From assembly GCA_030654695.1 (NCBI GenBank), contig JAURWY010000006.1:62001-126000 (forward strand): 64,000 bases of DNA, in the 5' to 3' direction. Shown here one piece after another: positions 8,487 to 17,405 of the stretch; the stretch's first letter is position 1, and the number at the start of each line of letters is the position of its first letter. Below the pieces are notes generated by a model that was given only the letters and a program-made list of their open reading frames with translations, ran no database searches and was not told the DNA's origin. The translations under genes were made by a program, and so were the position numbers. This DNA comes from Polaromonas sp. (GTDB taxonomy: Bacteria > Pseudomonadota > Gammaproteobacteria > Burkholderiales > Burkholderiaceae_C).

Positions 8487-11465
8487 ATGCTGCTCACGAA
8501 AAAATCGAATGATGTCCAACGCGGTGCCGCTGCCGGCGCGGGTTCTGTACGCTTTGTGCAAAGCCTGTCTCGCGGCCTGAGCAACGCCCTGCCCACCATG
8601 GACCGCCGCGCTTTTCTGCGTCGTTCCGGTCTTGGCGTGGGTGTTGGCTTGGCGGCGACGCAACTCACTTTGGTGAAAAAAGCCAAAGCCGCAGGCGCTG
8701 GCGCGGCGGGTGACGGCAGCGGCAAGCTGGTCGTCAAGCGCACTGTTTGCACGCATTGCTCGGTCGGCTGCGCAGTCGATGCCGTGGTAGAAAACGGCAT
8801 CTGGGTGCGTCAAGAACCGGTGTTCGACTCGCCTATCAATCTCGGTGCGCATTGCGCCAAGGGTGCTGCCCTGCGCGAGCACGGCCATGGCGAGTTCCGC
8901 CTGCGCTACCCCATGAAGCTGGTCAACGGCAAGTACCAACGCATCAGCTGGGATGTGGCGTTGAATGAAATCAGCGCTCGCATGCTTGAGCTGCGCAAGA
9001 CCAGCGGCCCTGACTCTGTGTACTGGGTCGGCTCCTCCAAGCACAACAATGAGCAAGCGTATTTGATGCGCAAGTTCGTCAGCTTCTGGGGCACCAACAA
9101 CTGCGACCACCAAGCCCGCATTTGCCACTCGACCACGGTCGCCGGCGTGGCCAACACATGGGGCTACGGCGCCATGACCAATTCATACAACGACATGCAA
9201 AACAGCAAGGCTGCGCTGTACATCGGCTCCAACGCCGCTGAAGCGCACCCTGTCAGCATGCTGCACATGCTGCACGCCAAAGAAACCGGCTGCAAGATGA
9301 TTGTGGTGGACCCGCGCTTCACCCGCACAGCCGCCAAGGCCGATCACCACATTCGCATCCGTTCCGGCTCCGACATTCCCTTCTTGTTCGGCATGCTGTA
9401 CCACATCTTCAAAAATGGTTGGGAAGATAAAAAGTACATCAACGACCGTGTGTACGGCATGGACAAGATCAAGGCCGAGGTCATGGCCAACTGGGCACCA
9501 GACAAGGTTGAAGAAGCCTGCGGCGTGCCTGAAGCGCAGGTTTACATGGCCGCTGAGATGATGGCCAAGAACCGGCCATCGACGGTGGTCTGGTGTATGG
9601 GCCAAACTCAACACACCATCGGCAACGCCATCGTTCGCGCCTCTTGCATCTTGCAGTTGGCGTTGGGCAACGTCGGCGTGTCGGGCGGCGGTACCAACAT
9701 TTTCCGTGGCCACGACAACGTGCAGGGCGCAACCGACGTCGGCCCGAACCCTGATTCGCTGCCAGGCTACTACGGTCTGGCTGAAGGTTCTTGGAAACAC
9801 TTTGCAAAGACGTGGGGTGTCGACTTCGAATGGATCAAGGGCCGCTATGCATCGCCCGCCATGATGGGTAAGCCAGGTATCACGGTGTCGCGCTGGATTG
9901 ACGGCGTGCTCGAGAAAAACGAGTTGATCGATCAAGACTCCAACCTGAAGGCCTGCGTTTTCTGGGGCCATGCACCGAATTCGCAAACGCGCGGTTTGGA
10001 AATGAAACGCGCCATGGACAAGCTGGACTTGTTGGTGGTGATTGATCCGTACCCGTCGGCAACAGCCGCCATGGCGGCCATGCCAGGCAAGCCGGAAGAC
10101 CTCAACCCGAATCGGGCGGTCTACTTGTTGCCTGCAGCCACGCAGTTTGAGACCAGTGGTTCCGTGACGGCTTCGAACCGGTCACTGCAGTGGCGCGAAA
10201 AAGTCATCGAGCCGCTGTGGGAGAGCCGCTCTGACCACATGATCATGCATCAGTTGGCCGAGAAATTTGGTTTCGCCAAAGAGCTCTCCAAAAACTACAA
10301 AATGCAAAAAGTCAAAGGCATGGACGAGCCGATGCCGGAAGATATTTTGCGCGAAATCAACAGTTCAGTTTGGACCATTGGTTACACCGGTCAGACGCCT
10401 GAACGCCTGAAGGCGCATATGAAAAATATGCATGTGTTTGATGTCAAGACGCTGAAATCCAAAGGCGGTAAAGACAAAGAAACCGGCTATGACCTCGGTG
10501 GCGATTACTTCGGTTTGCCTTGGCCATGTTGGGGCACAGCCGCATTGAAGCATCCAGGCTCGCCCAATCTGTACGACACCTCCAAACACGTCATGGACGG
10601 CGGCGGTAACTTCCGCGCCAACTTCGGTGTTGAGCGTGAAGGCGTCAACCTGCTGGCTGAAGACGGTTCTCATTCCAAAGGTGCTGACATCACGACCGGT
10701 TATCCAGAACTCGATCACATCCTGCTGAAGAAACTCGGCTGGTGGGATGAGTTGTCAGACCCTGAAAAAGTCGCCGCTGAAGGTAAAAACTGGAAGACCG
10801 ATTCTTCCGGCGGCATGATCCGTGTCTTCATGCAAAACCACGGCTGCCATCCGTTTGGCAATGCCAAGGCGCGTGCTGTGGTGTGGAACTTCCCCGATGC
10901 GATTCCGCAGCACCGCGAGCCTTTGTACGGCAACCGTGCGGACTTGCAAGCCAAGTACCCGACGCACGAAGACAAGAAAGCATTCTGGCGTCTGCCCACG
11001 TTGTTCAAGACGATTCAAGACAAGAACATTGCCGACAAAGTCCATGAAAAATTTCCGCTGGTCATGACCTCCGGTCGTTTGGTCGAGTACGAAGGCGGTG
11101 GCGAAGAAACTCGTTCTAACCCTTGGCTGGCCGAACTGCAGCAGGAAATGTTCATCGAGATCAACCCCAAAGTGGCGGCGGACAAAGGCATTCGCAATGG
11201 CGAGCGTGCCTGGGTCACCACGCCGACGGGTGCGCGCTTGAACGTTCAGGCCATGGTGACACCGCGGGTCGGACCCGACACGGTCTTCTTGCCATTCCAC
11301 TTCTCCGGTCGCTGGCAAGGCGCGGACATGCTGGCTTACTACCCACAGGGGGCTGCACCGGTGGTGCGCGGCGAAGCGGTCAACACAGCGACCACCTACG
11401 GTTACGACAGCGTGACGATGATGCAAGAAAGCAAAACGACCGTTTGCAACGTCGAAAAGGCATAA
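8487..11465 (+). CDS. Formate dehydrogenase catalytic (alpha) subunit, Mo/W-bis-MGD, Cys type
   Basis: Oxidises formate to CO2 in the periplasm. The protein has 992 residues. A Tat motif DRRAFLRRSG at 39-48 lies after an unusually long n-region of about 38 residues. The [4Fe-4S] ligands are C88, C91, C95 and C123 (CTHCSVGC and HCAKG). The active site HQARICHS places cysteine 213 where E. coli FdnG has selenocysteine, so no Sec machinery is needed. The C-terminal MGD-binding domain carries GRLVEYEGGG and LPFHFSGRWQG. The start has GGAGAG upstream. It is followed after 9 bases by the Fe-S subunit. The symbol is left open because fdhA, fdnG and fdoG are all used for such genes. Confidence 0.95.
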   Translation: MLLTKKSNDVQRGAAAGAGSVRFVQSLSRGLSNALPTMDRRAFLRRSGLGVGVGLAATQLTLVKKAKAAGAGAAGDGSGKLVVKRTVCTHCSVGCAVDAVVENGIWVRQEPVFDSPINLGAHCAKGAALREHGHGEFRLRYPMKLVNGKYQRISWDVALNEISARMLELRKTSGPDSVYWVGSSKHNNEQAYLMRKFVSFWGTNNCDHQARICHSTTVAGVANTWGYGAMTNSYNDMQNSKAALYIGSNAAEAHPVSMLHMLHAKETGCKMIVVDPRFTRTAAKADHHIRIRSGSDIPFLFGMLYHIFKNGWEDKKYINDRVYGMDKIKAEVMANWAPDKVEEACGVPEAQVYMAAEMMAKNRPSTVVWCMGQTQHTIGNAIVRASCILQLALGNVGVSGGGTNIFRGHDNVQGATDVGPNPDSLPGYYGLAEGSWKHFAKTWGVDFEWIKGRYASPAMMGKPGITVSRWIDGVLEKNELIDQDSNLKACVFWGHAPNSQTRGLEMKRAMDKLDLLVVIDPYPSATAAMAAMPGKPEDLNPNRAVYLLPAATQFETSGSVTASNRSLQWREKVIEPLWESRSDHMIMHQLAEKFGFAKELSKNYKMQKVKGMDEPMPEDILREINSSVWTIGYTGQTPERLKAHMKNMHVFDVKTLKSKGGKDKETGYDLGGDYFGLPWPCWGTAALKHPGSPNLYDTSKHVMDGGGNFRANFGVEREGVNLLAEDGSHSKGADITTGYPELDHILLKKLGWWDELSDPEKVAAEGKNWKTDSSGGMIRVFMQNHGCHPFGNAKARAVVWNFPDAIPQHREPLYGNRADLQAKYPTHEDKKAFWRLPTLFKTIQDKNIADKVHEKFPLVMTSGRLVEYEGGGEETRSNPWLAELQQEMFIEINPKVAADKGIRNGERAWVTTPTGARLNVQAMVTPRVGPDTVFLPFHFSGRWQGADMLAYYPQGAAPVVRGEAVNTATTYGYDSVTMMQESKTTVCNVEKA

Positions 11466-11474
11466 GGAAAATAT

Positions 11475-12098
11475 ATGGCACGCATGAAATTTGTCTGTGA
11501 CGCAGAACGCTGCATTGAATGCAATGGTTGCGTCACCGCTTGTAAAAACGAAAATGAAGTGCCATGGGGCGTCAATCGTCGCCGCGTGGTCACACTGAAC
11601 GACGGTGTTCCTGGCGAAAAGTCTATCTCGGTGGCCTGCATGCATTGCAGCGACGCGCCTTGCATGGCTGTCTGCCCGGTGAACTGCTTCTACCGCACCG
11701 ATGAAGGTGTGGTGTTGCATGACAAGGACGTCTGCATCGGTTGCGGTTATTGCTCTTACGCTTGCCCGTTTGGCGCGCCGCAGTTCCCTTCCCAAGGCAC
11801 GTTTGGTGTCCGCGGCAGGATGGACAAGTGCACCTTCTGCGCAGGTGGTCCGGAAGCCAACGGCAGTCAAGCCGAGTTCGAAAAATACGGCCGCAACCGC
11901 TTGGCTGAAGGCAAGTTGCCGGCGTGTGCCGAGCAGTGCTCCACCAAGGCCTTGCTAGCGGGTGACGGCGATGTGGTCGCCGACATTTTCCGCAACCGTG
12001 TGGTTCAGCGCGGCAAGGGTGCCGAAGTCTGGGGCTGGGGTACAGCTTATGGCTCGCAGCAAGCCGGCCGTCCACCTGTGGAAGGCGTTAAAAAATGA
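11475..12098 (+). CDS. Formate dehydrogenase Fe-S (beta) subunit
   Basis: Electron-transfer subunit that passes electrons from the catalytic subunit to cytochrome b. The 207 residues contain four ferredoxin-type clusters: CIECNGCVTACK, CMHCSDAPCMAVCPVNCF, CIGCGYCSYACPFGAPQ and the paired CTFC ... CAEQC. It is shorter than E. coli FdnH (about 294 residues) and lacks that protein's C-terminal transmembrane helix, so it must be held to the membrane by its partners. AAGGAAA lies before the ATG. Its stop overlaps the next start as ATGA (12095-12098). Confidence 0.95.
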   Translation: MARMKFVCDAERCIECNGCVTACKNENEVPWGVNRRRVVTLNDGVPGEKSISVACMHCSDAPCMAVCPVNCFYRTDEGVVLHDKDVCIGCGYCSYACPFGAPQFPSQGTFGVRGRMDKCTFCAGGPEANGSQAEFEKYGRNRLAEGKLPACAEQCSTKALLAGDGDVVADIFRNRVVQRGKGAEVWGWGTAYGSQQAGRPPVEGVKK

Positions 12099-12316
12099 TC
12101 CGTACAGCATTGATTTTGGCTGCCGTGGTGGCCTTGGCTGCTTGTGGCGAAACGCCACAGACCGGCACCGGCTCCAAGCGCGACACAGCGGCTTTCCAAG
12201 GCACCAGCAACCCGTTCAATGCGCCTGGCTGGAAAGCCGGTGACAAGACGGCATGGGAGCTTCACCTGAAGTCGCGCCTCCAAAACGGGCAAAACGAATA
12301 CAACCGCATCAATTAA
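12095..12316 (+). CDS. Small lipoprotein encoded between FDH beta and gamma subunits
   Basis: A 73-residue protein with a lipoprotein signal: MIRTALILAAVVALAAC, lipobox LAAC with the acylated cysteine at residue 17. The mature part is about 56 residues, hydrophilic, and contains SNPFNAPGWKAGDKTAWELHLKS. Translation is coupled to the beta subunit by an ATGA overlap, and the cytochrome b gene follows after 13 bases, so it is very likely made with the enzyme. I do not recognise a named family. It may be a membrane-anchored accessory that substitutes for the missing anchor helix of the beta subunit; this is inference. Confidence 0.8.
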   Translation: MIRTALILAAVVALAACGETPQTGTGSKRDTAAFQGTSNPFNAPGWKAGDKTAWELHLKSRLQNGQNEYNRIN

Positions 12317-12329
12317 GAGGGGAGTTCTC

Positions 12330-13508
12330 ATGCAACACCCATCACGTTTATGGAGAGCGCTGCTCTTGACGGCTTGTGCCGCACTGACTTTGTCTGGCGT
12401 TTCAGCGCAGACCACGCCAGCGGCACCGGCCGCGACTATGGCTGCCGCTGGCACCAGCGGCGTCCAAAGCGCCAATATCTTCGACGTCAAGCCTGAAGCC
12501 AGCGCTGATCCTGGTTACGCCGCGCAGACCAATGCAGAGCGCGCTAAGGTTCAGCCCGGCAACAACGCACCGATGTGGCGACAGGTCGGCGAAGGCGTTT
12601 CTGGCTTTACCAGCTTGCCTAAGAGTCAGGCGCCTGAAGCGGGTAATTTGATTCAACCCTTTGTGCAGTACCCCGGCTCCCGGCTGACCAACGCCGGTGA
12701 CGCTTGGCGTCAAGTGCGCAACAACTGGCTGATCCCTTATGGCGGCGCTTTGCTGTTGATCGTATCCGGCGCGATTGCGCTTTTCTATATGACCAAGGGC
12801 ACCATCAAGCAGCACGGTGTTGACACGGGCAAAAAGATCGAACGCTTTACCGCCTTCGAGCGCTCAGCCCATTGGTCGAACGCCATTGCCTTCTGTATCT
12901 TGGCTGTCTCTGGCATCGTCATGGCTTTTGGCAAGTATTTCTTGTTGCCGGTTATGGGGTTGACGCTGTTTGGCTGGTTGACCTACGCACTGAAAAACTT
13001 GCACAACTTCGCCGGTCCGGTGTTTGCTGTGTCATTGATTGTTATCTTCGTCACCTTCTTGCGCGACAACATTCCTACCCGTGATGACCTAGTCTGGCTG
13101 CTCAAGGGAGGCGGTCTGCTGTCTGGCAAAGAAATACCATCTCACCGTTTCAACGGTGGCGAAAAATTGGTGTTCTGGGGCGGTGTGTTTTTCTTGGGGA
13201 TCATCGTGGTGGCCTCAGGATTTGTCCTGGACATGATTGTTCCCGGCTTGATTTATGAGCGCGCCACGATGCAGGTCGCGCACATGATTCATGCGGTTGC
13301 CACTGTTTTGATGATGGCCATGTTCCTTGGACACATTTACATTGGCACCCTGGGCATGCAGGGCGCGTACCAAGGCATGCGGACTGGCTATGTCGACGAA
13401 ACTTGGGCCCGTGAACACCACGAGTACTGGTACGACGACATCCAGTCCGGCAAGATCCCTGCTCAACGCACCGAGCCAGCGGCACCGAGTCAGCCCGTCC
13501 AAATTTAA
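12330..13508 (+). CDS. Formate dehydrogenase cytochrome b (gamma) subunit
   Basis: Inner-membrane diheme cytochrome b that takes electrons to the quinone pool. The protein has 392 residues, much longer than E. coli FdnI (217), because of an N-terminal signal peptide (residues 1-26, SGVSAQ) and about 110 residues of exported sequence. The first membrane segment is at about 134-154. The cytochrome b561-type core from about 170 has ERSAHWSNAIAFCILAVSG, LHNFAGPVFAVSL and HMIHAVATVLMMAMFLGHIY with the expected heme histidines. The C-terminal part ETWAREHHEYWYDDI is typical of the FDH gamma family. GAGGGGAG precedes the start. Confidence 0.93.
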   Translation: MQHPSRLWRALLLTACAALTLSGVSAQTTPAAPAATMAAAGTSGVQSANIFDVKPEASADPGYAAQTNAERAKVQPGNNAPMWRQVGEGVSGFTSLPKSQAPEAGNLIQPFVQYPGSRLTNAGDAWRQVRNNWLIPYGGALLLIVSGAIALFYMTKGTIKQHGVDTGKKIERFTAFERSAHWSNAIAFCILAVSGIVMAFGKYFLLPVMGLTLFGWLTYALKNLHNFAGPVFAVSLIVIFVTFLRDNIPTRDDLVWLLKGGGLLSGKEIPSHRFNGGEKLVFWGGVFFLGIIVVASGFVLDMIVPGLIYERATMQVAHMIHAVATVLMMAMFLGHIYIGTLGMQGAYQGMRTGYVDETWAREHHEYWYDDIQSGKIPAQRTEPAAPSQPVQI

Positions 13509-13520
13509 GCGAGAAAGCAC

Positions 13521-13853
13521 ATGAAAAAATTCTTAGTCGCCAGTTTGCTGCTCAGCGCATCCTTCTTGGCTTCGGCCAAAATTCCGGCTCCCGTCTTGGA
13601 TGATGCGGCCAAAGCCAAAGCTGCGGAAACCGCCGCCAAAACCGCTTGGAGCGGCAAGGTCGACGGCTACAAGCTTTGCAAGTCACAAGACAAGGCCGCC
13701 GCCGCTTATTACAAGTCGGCCAAGGCCGCCGGCAAACCGACCAAGCCAGCGGCTCAGACACCTCCTTGTGCAGACCCAGGGGCTTTCGCTTACAAGCCAG
13801 CGACGCCGGCCGTGGCGGCGACACCCGCTGCAGCGCCTGCTAAGAAATCCTGA
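13521..13853 (+). CDS. Small Ala/Lys-rich secreted protein at the end of the FDH operon
   Basis: A 110-residue protein with a Sec signal peptide (MKKFLVASLLLSASFLASA, cleavage near residue 19). The mature protein is rich in Ala, Lys and Pro (KAKAAETAAKTAWSGKVDGY, then KAAAAYYKSAKAAGKP) and contains two cysteines at YKLCKSQ and TPPCADPG that could form a disulfide. It starts 12 bases after the cytochrome gene and is followed by a terminator, so it belongs to the operon. I do not recognise a characterised family; similar short proteins occur beside betaproteobacterial FDH genes. The role is unknown. Confidence 0.75.
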   Translation: MKKFLVASLLLSASFLASAKIPAPVLDDAAKAKAAETAAKTAWSGKVDGYKLCKSQDKAAAAYYKSAKAAGKPTKPAAQTPPCADPGAFAYKPATPAVAATPAAAPAKKS

Positions 13854-13872
13854 CCTCAGACTCTGTCTGTTT

Positions 13873-13904
13873 AAAAAGCCGACCCCATCAGGGTCGGCTT
13901 TTTT
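13873..13904 (+). terminator. Rho-independent terminator of the FDH operon
   Basis: An 8-base-pair GC-rich stem GCCGACCC (13878-13885) / GGGTCGGC (13891-13898) with a 5-base loop, preceded by five A and followed by six T. It ends the operon 20 bases after the last stop codon. The A-rich left flank means it may also work on the opposite strand. Confidence 0.93.
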
Positions 13905-13905
13905 G

Positions 13906-13918
13906 TTGTAGCCTACAA
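13906..13918. promoter_or_regulatory. 13-base palindrome directly before fdhD
   Basis: TTGTAG-C-CTACAA is a perfect 6-1-6 inverted repeat ending two bases before the fdhD ATG. A one-base loop cannot fold as RNA, so if functional it is a DNA operator. It also overlaps the space where a ribosome site for fdhD would be expected; none is visible. Confidence 0.3.
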
Positions 13919-13920
13919 AA

Positions 13921-14811
13921 ATGAATCAGACTTCTTTGCCTTCTTTGCCTTCTTTGCTGCCTCTGCTGACCGAAGCCAGTGCTCCGCTGACCTGCGAAGT
14001 TGACATCGTCAATGAATACGGCGAGCAGCAGCGCATGTCGATTCCGGCCGAGCGCGCGCTCACCGTGTATGTCGACAAGCGCGAACTGGTGACCTTGATG
14101 ACGCTGGGCGCACAGCCGGAACTGCTGGTGTTGGGTTATTTGCGCAACCAGCGTTTGATCACTTCACCCGAACAAATCGAGTCGATCACGGTGGACTGGG
14201 ATGTCGGTGCAGCGGCCGTCAAGACACGCGAAGGCATCGACGACATCGAAGAAAAAACAGCGCGCCGGGTGGTCACCACGGGTTGCGGACAGGGCAGTGT
14301 GTTCGGCGGGCTGATGGACGAGGTGGACCAGCTCGTACTCCCCAAAGACATCCGCATCACACAGCGCCAACTTTACAGCGTGGTCAACACCATTCGCCTT
14401 GAAGAGACCACCTACAAGTCGGCCGGCTCGGTCCACGCTTGCGCCTTGTTTCAGCTGGGCGGTGATGAGCCGAAGATGCTGTTGTTCATTGAAGATGTCG
14501 GGCGCCACAACGCCATCGACACGATCGCTGGCTGGTTGGCCATGCATGTGATCGATAGCCAAGGGCTCGTTTTTTACACCACGGGTCGGCTCACCAGCGA
14601 GATGGTCATCAAGTCAGCGCAGATGGGCGTACCGATTGTGGTGTCGCGCAGCGGCATCACGCAGATGGGCCATCAGATCGCGCAAGCCGTGGGTCTGTGT
14701 GCCATTGGCCGCGCCACCAATAAGCGTTTTGTTTGTTATGCCAGTCCGGAGCGCTTGCAGCTTGAGGCTGGTTTGGTCAAACGCGACACGACCTCCCCTG
14801 AAAGCGCCTGA
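13921..14811 (+). CDS. fdhD: Formate dehydrogenase sulfurtransferase FdhD
   Basis: Cytoplasmic accessory protein needed for formate dehydrogenase activity; in E. coli it transfers sulfur from IscS to the molybdenum cofactor. The 296 residues show the family motifs LVLGYLRNQRLI, RRVVTTGCGQGS, TGGV-equivalent YKSAGSVHACALF, EDVGRHNAIDTIAGW, FYTTGRLTSEMVIKSAQMG and SRSGITQMG. The family's CxxC site is reduced to C122-G-Q-G125, so the second cysteine is absent. The N terminus contains three tandem 9-base copies (SLPSLPSLL). It follows the FDH operon after a terminator and must have its own promoter. Confidence 0.93.
   Translation: MNQTSLPSLPSLLPLLTEASAPLTCEVDIVNEYGEQQRMSIPAERALTVYVDKRELVTLMTLGAQPELLVLGYLRNQRLITSPEQIESITVDWDVGAAAVKTREGIDDIEEKTARRVVTTGCGQGSVFGGLMDEVDQLVLPKDIRITQRQLYSVVNTIRLEETTYKSAGSVHACALFQLGGDEPKMLLFIEDVGRHNAIDTIAGWLAMHVIDSQGLVFYTTGRLTSEMVIKSAQMGVPIVVSRSGITQMGHQIAQAVGLCAIGRATNKRFVCYASPERLQLEAGLVKRDTTSPESA
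13932..13958 (+). repeat. Three tandem copies of a 9-base unit in fdhD
   Basis: TTCTTTGCC occurs at 13932 and 13941, with a near copy TTCTTTGCT at 13950, coding for SLP-SLP-SLL at the start of FdhD. It lies before the conserved domain and can change length in multiples of three codons without breaking the frame. Confidence 0.85.
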
Positions 14812-14862
14812 ACACCGCCCACCTAAAGCAACGGGTAATCTTTATAGGCTAAGGTCGGGCCC

Positions 14863-17397
14863 ATGAATTTTCTTTTCTTGAAGCTGGGTTGGAAGAGCAC
14901 GCTGCGCGATTTGCGCGCGGGTGAATTGCGTTTGTTGATCGTTGCGGTAGCCTTGGCCGTGGCGTCCCTCACGGCGGTTGGTTTTTTTGCTGACCGACTC
15001 AAAGGCGGCTTGGAGCGCGATGCACGCCAACTGCTCGGCGGCGACGCGATCGTCAGGAGCGATTTGCCCACGCCAGCGCCTTTCGTGGCGAAGGCGAACG
15101 AGTTGGGCTTGGCCACCGTCTCCGTCGTCAGCTTCCCGACCATGGCGCGCGCACCAGACGCCGCCGGAGGGGCCACTAAACTGGTGGCCTTCAAAGCCGT
15201 GGCCGCAGGCTACCCTTTGCGCGGCAACTTGCGCATTGCAGAGACCCCCGATGCACCAGGTGACACCACTCGGGACATACCCGCGCCCGGGACTGTTTGG
15301 GTGGATGCGCCGCTGATGAACTCACTCGGCTTGGCCATGGGCCAGTCCTTGCTGCTCGGCGATGCCAGTTTCACGGTCAGCAAAATCATCGTCAGCGAGC
15401 CGGACCGGGGCGGCGGCTTCATCAGCTTTTCGCCACGCGTGATGGTCAATCAAGCCGACGTGGCGGGCACCGGCTTGATACAGCCGGCGAGCCGAACCAG
15501 CTATCGTTTGGCCGTGGCGGGCACCGATCCGGTTGTCAAGGTTTTTGTTGACTGGGCTACGGCTGAACTGAAAAAACCGGGTGAGCGGGGCGTCAGTATT
15601 GAGTCACTTGACAGTGGTCGCCCCGAGATGCGCCAGACGCTGGACCGGGCTGAAAAATTCCTCAACCTCGTGAGCTTGTTGGCCGCACTTTTGAGTGCCG
15701 TGGCGGTCGCCATCGTGGCGCGCGGTTTTGCCGCCAAGCACTTAGACGATTGCGCCATGTTGCGCGTGCTCGGTCAACCGCAGCGGACGATTGCATGGGC
15801 TTACACCTTTGAATTTGTGTTGGTGGGTTTGTTTGCCAGCGCTGTGGGTGTGGCACTGGGTTTTGCGGTGCACTACGTGTTTGTGCTGCTGCTGGCGGGC
15901 TTGGTGGAGTCCGTGCTGCCTGCCGCCACCTTTTGGCCGGCGGCTTTTGGCATGGGCATGGGTTTGACACTGATGCTGGCTTTTGGCCTGCCGCCGGTGT
16001 TGCAGCTGGCCCAAGTGCCACCGCTGCGCGTCATTCGCCGCGACGTCGGCAACCTCAAACCCGTGTCGATTGCTGTGTTGTCGGTGGGTGTTCTGGGTTT
16101 TGCCACCTTGCTGCTGGCCGCCAGCAGCGATCTCAAACTCGGGCTGATTGCTGTGGGTGGCTTTGCTGGGGCGGTGCTGTTGTTTGCGCTCGCGAGTTAT
16201 GCGGCAGTGCGCTTGCTGCGCGTCAGCGTCAATGAAACCACTGCGCCGCGCTGGTTGGTGTTGGCCACGCGGCAACTCGCTGCGCGCCCGATCTATGCCG
16301 TGGTGCAGGTCAGCGCGTTGGCGGTCGGTTTGCTGGCGCTGGTGTTGCTGGTATTGCTGCGGACCGACCTCATCAGCAGCTGGCGCCAAGCCACGCCGGC
16401 GGATGCACCCAATCGCTACATCATCAATGTGCAGCCGGATCAAAGCGCTGCTTTTCAGCAGGCTTTGCGTGACGCTGGCGTGGCGCGTTACGACTGGTAC
16501 CCGATGATTCGCGGCCGGCTGGTGGCTGTCAATGGCCGCGCCGTGGTACCGGAAGATTACAAAGAAGATCGCGCCCAGCGGCTGGTGGATCGCGAGTTCA
16601 ATCTTTCAAATACAGCACAGCAGCCAGAGCACAACAAAGTGGTGGCGGGTCGCTGGACGCCCGAAGAGAAAGAGGGTCTCAGCGTCGAGGAAGGGCTGGC
16701 CGAAACTTTGGGCTTGAAGCTGGGTGACAGCTTGCGCTTTGACATCGCCGGCCAACTCAGTGAAGCCAAGATCACCAGCCTGCGCAAGGTCGACTGGGGT
16801 TCGCTGCGCGTGAACTTCTTCGTCATTTACCCGGTGAGTGTGTTGGCCGGCGTGCCGATCACTTACATCAGCGCTTTCCGGGCACCCGAACAAACCGGCC
16901 CACCGGGCAGTTTTGACAATGCGCTGGTGCGGGCTTTTCCGAACATCACCAACGTCGACATGACCAGCACGCTGGCGCAGGTTCAGCGCATTCTGGACCA
17001 AGTCATTCGCGCCATTGAATTCCTCTTTGGCTTCACGTTGGCCGCCGGCTTGGTGGTGTTGTTTGCCGCCGTGACCGCCACCCGTGAGGAGCGCGCCCGC
17101 GACTTCGCCATCATGCGTGCGGTGGGTGCCCGCGCTTCGCTGCTGCGGCAAGTGCAGCGGGCCGAATTGGCAGGCGTTGGTTTGTTGGCCGGATTTTTGG
17201 CGTCTGTCGCGGCGGTGGCGGTCGGCTGGGCCTTGGCCCGCTATGTCTTCAATTTCGCTTGGACCGCGTCGTGGCTGGTGCTGGTGCTCGGCAGCGTCGC
17301 GGGTGCGCTGTTGGCGCTGGCGGCCGGCTGGTGGGGCCTGCGCTCAGTCCTCAACACACCGGTGGTTGAAACCTTGCGTCAGTCTCAGGGGCAATAA
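14863..17397 (+). CDS. FtsX-family ABC permease, YbbP-like
   Basis: An inner-membrane permease of 844 residues. An N-terminal helix (LLIVAVALAVASLTAVGFFA) is followed by a periplasmic MacB-type domain. Two FtsX-type membrane blocks are visible: about 265-400 (LVSLLAALLSAVAVAIVARG and following) and about 720-835 (FGFTLAAGLVVLFAAVTATREERARDFAIMRAVGA, trimmed). Additional helices lie at about 400-500. Size and layout match E. coli YbbP (804 residues), which works with the ATPase YbbA. No ATPase gene lies beside it here. The start has no strong ribosome site. It is followed by the hemoglobin gene after 8 bases. Confidence 0.85.
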   Translation: MNFLFLKLGWKSTLRDLRAGELRLLIVAVALAVASLTAVGFFADRLKGGLERDARQLLGGDAIVRSDLPTPAPFVAKANELGLATVSVVSFPTMARAPDAAGGATKLVAFKAVAAGYPLRGNLRIAETPDAPGDTTRDIPAPGTVWVDAPLMNSLGLAMGQSLLLGDASFTVSKIIVSEPDRGGGFISFSPRVMVNQADVAGTGLIQPASRTSYRLAVAGTDPVVKVFVDWATAELKKPGERGVSIESLDSGRPEMRQTLDRAEKFLNLVSLLAALLSAVAVAIVARGFAAKHLDDCAMLRVLGQPQRTIAWAYTFEFVLVGLFASAVGVALGFAVHYVFVLLLAGLVESVLPAATFWPAAFGMGMGLTLMLAFGLPPVLQLAQVPPLRVIRRDVGNLKPVSIAVLSVGVLGFATLLLAASSDLKLGLIAVGGFAGAVLLFALASYAAVRLLRVSVNETTAPRWLVLATRQLAARPIYAVVQVSALAVGLLALVLLVLLRTDLISSWRQATPADAPNRYIINVQPDQSAAFQQALRDAGVARYDWYPMIRGRLVAVNGRAVVPEDYKEDRAQRLVDREFNLSNTAQQPEHNKVVAGRWTPEEKEGLSVEEGLAETLGLKLGDSLRFDIAGQLSEAKITSLRKVDWGSLRVNFFVIYPVSVLAGVPITYISAFRAPEQTGPPGSFDNALVRAFPNITNVDMTSTLAQVQRILDQVIRAIEFLFGFTLAAGLVVLFAAVTATREERARDFAIMRAVGARASLLRQVQRAELAGVGLLAGFLASVAAVAVGWALARYVFNFAWTASWLVLVLGSVAGALLALAAGWWGLRSVLNTPVVETLRQSQGQ

Positions 17398-17405
17398 TCG
17401 GCACC

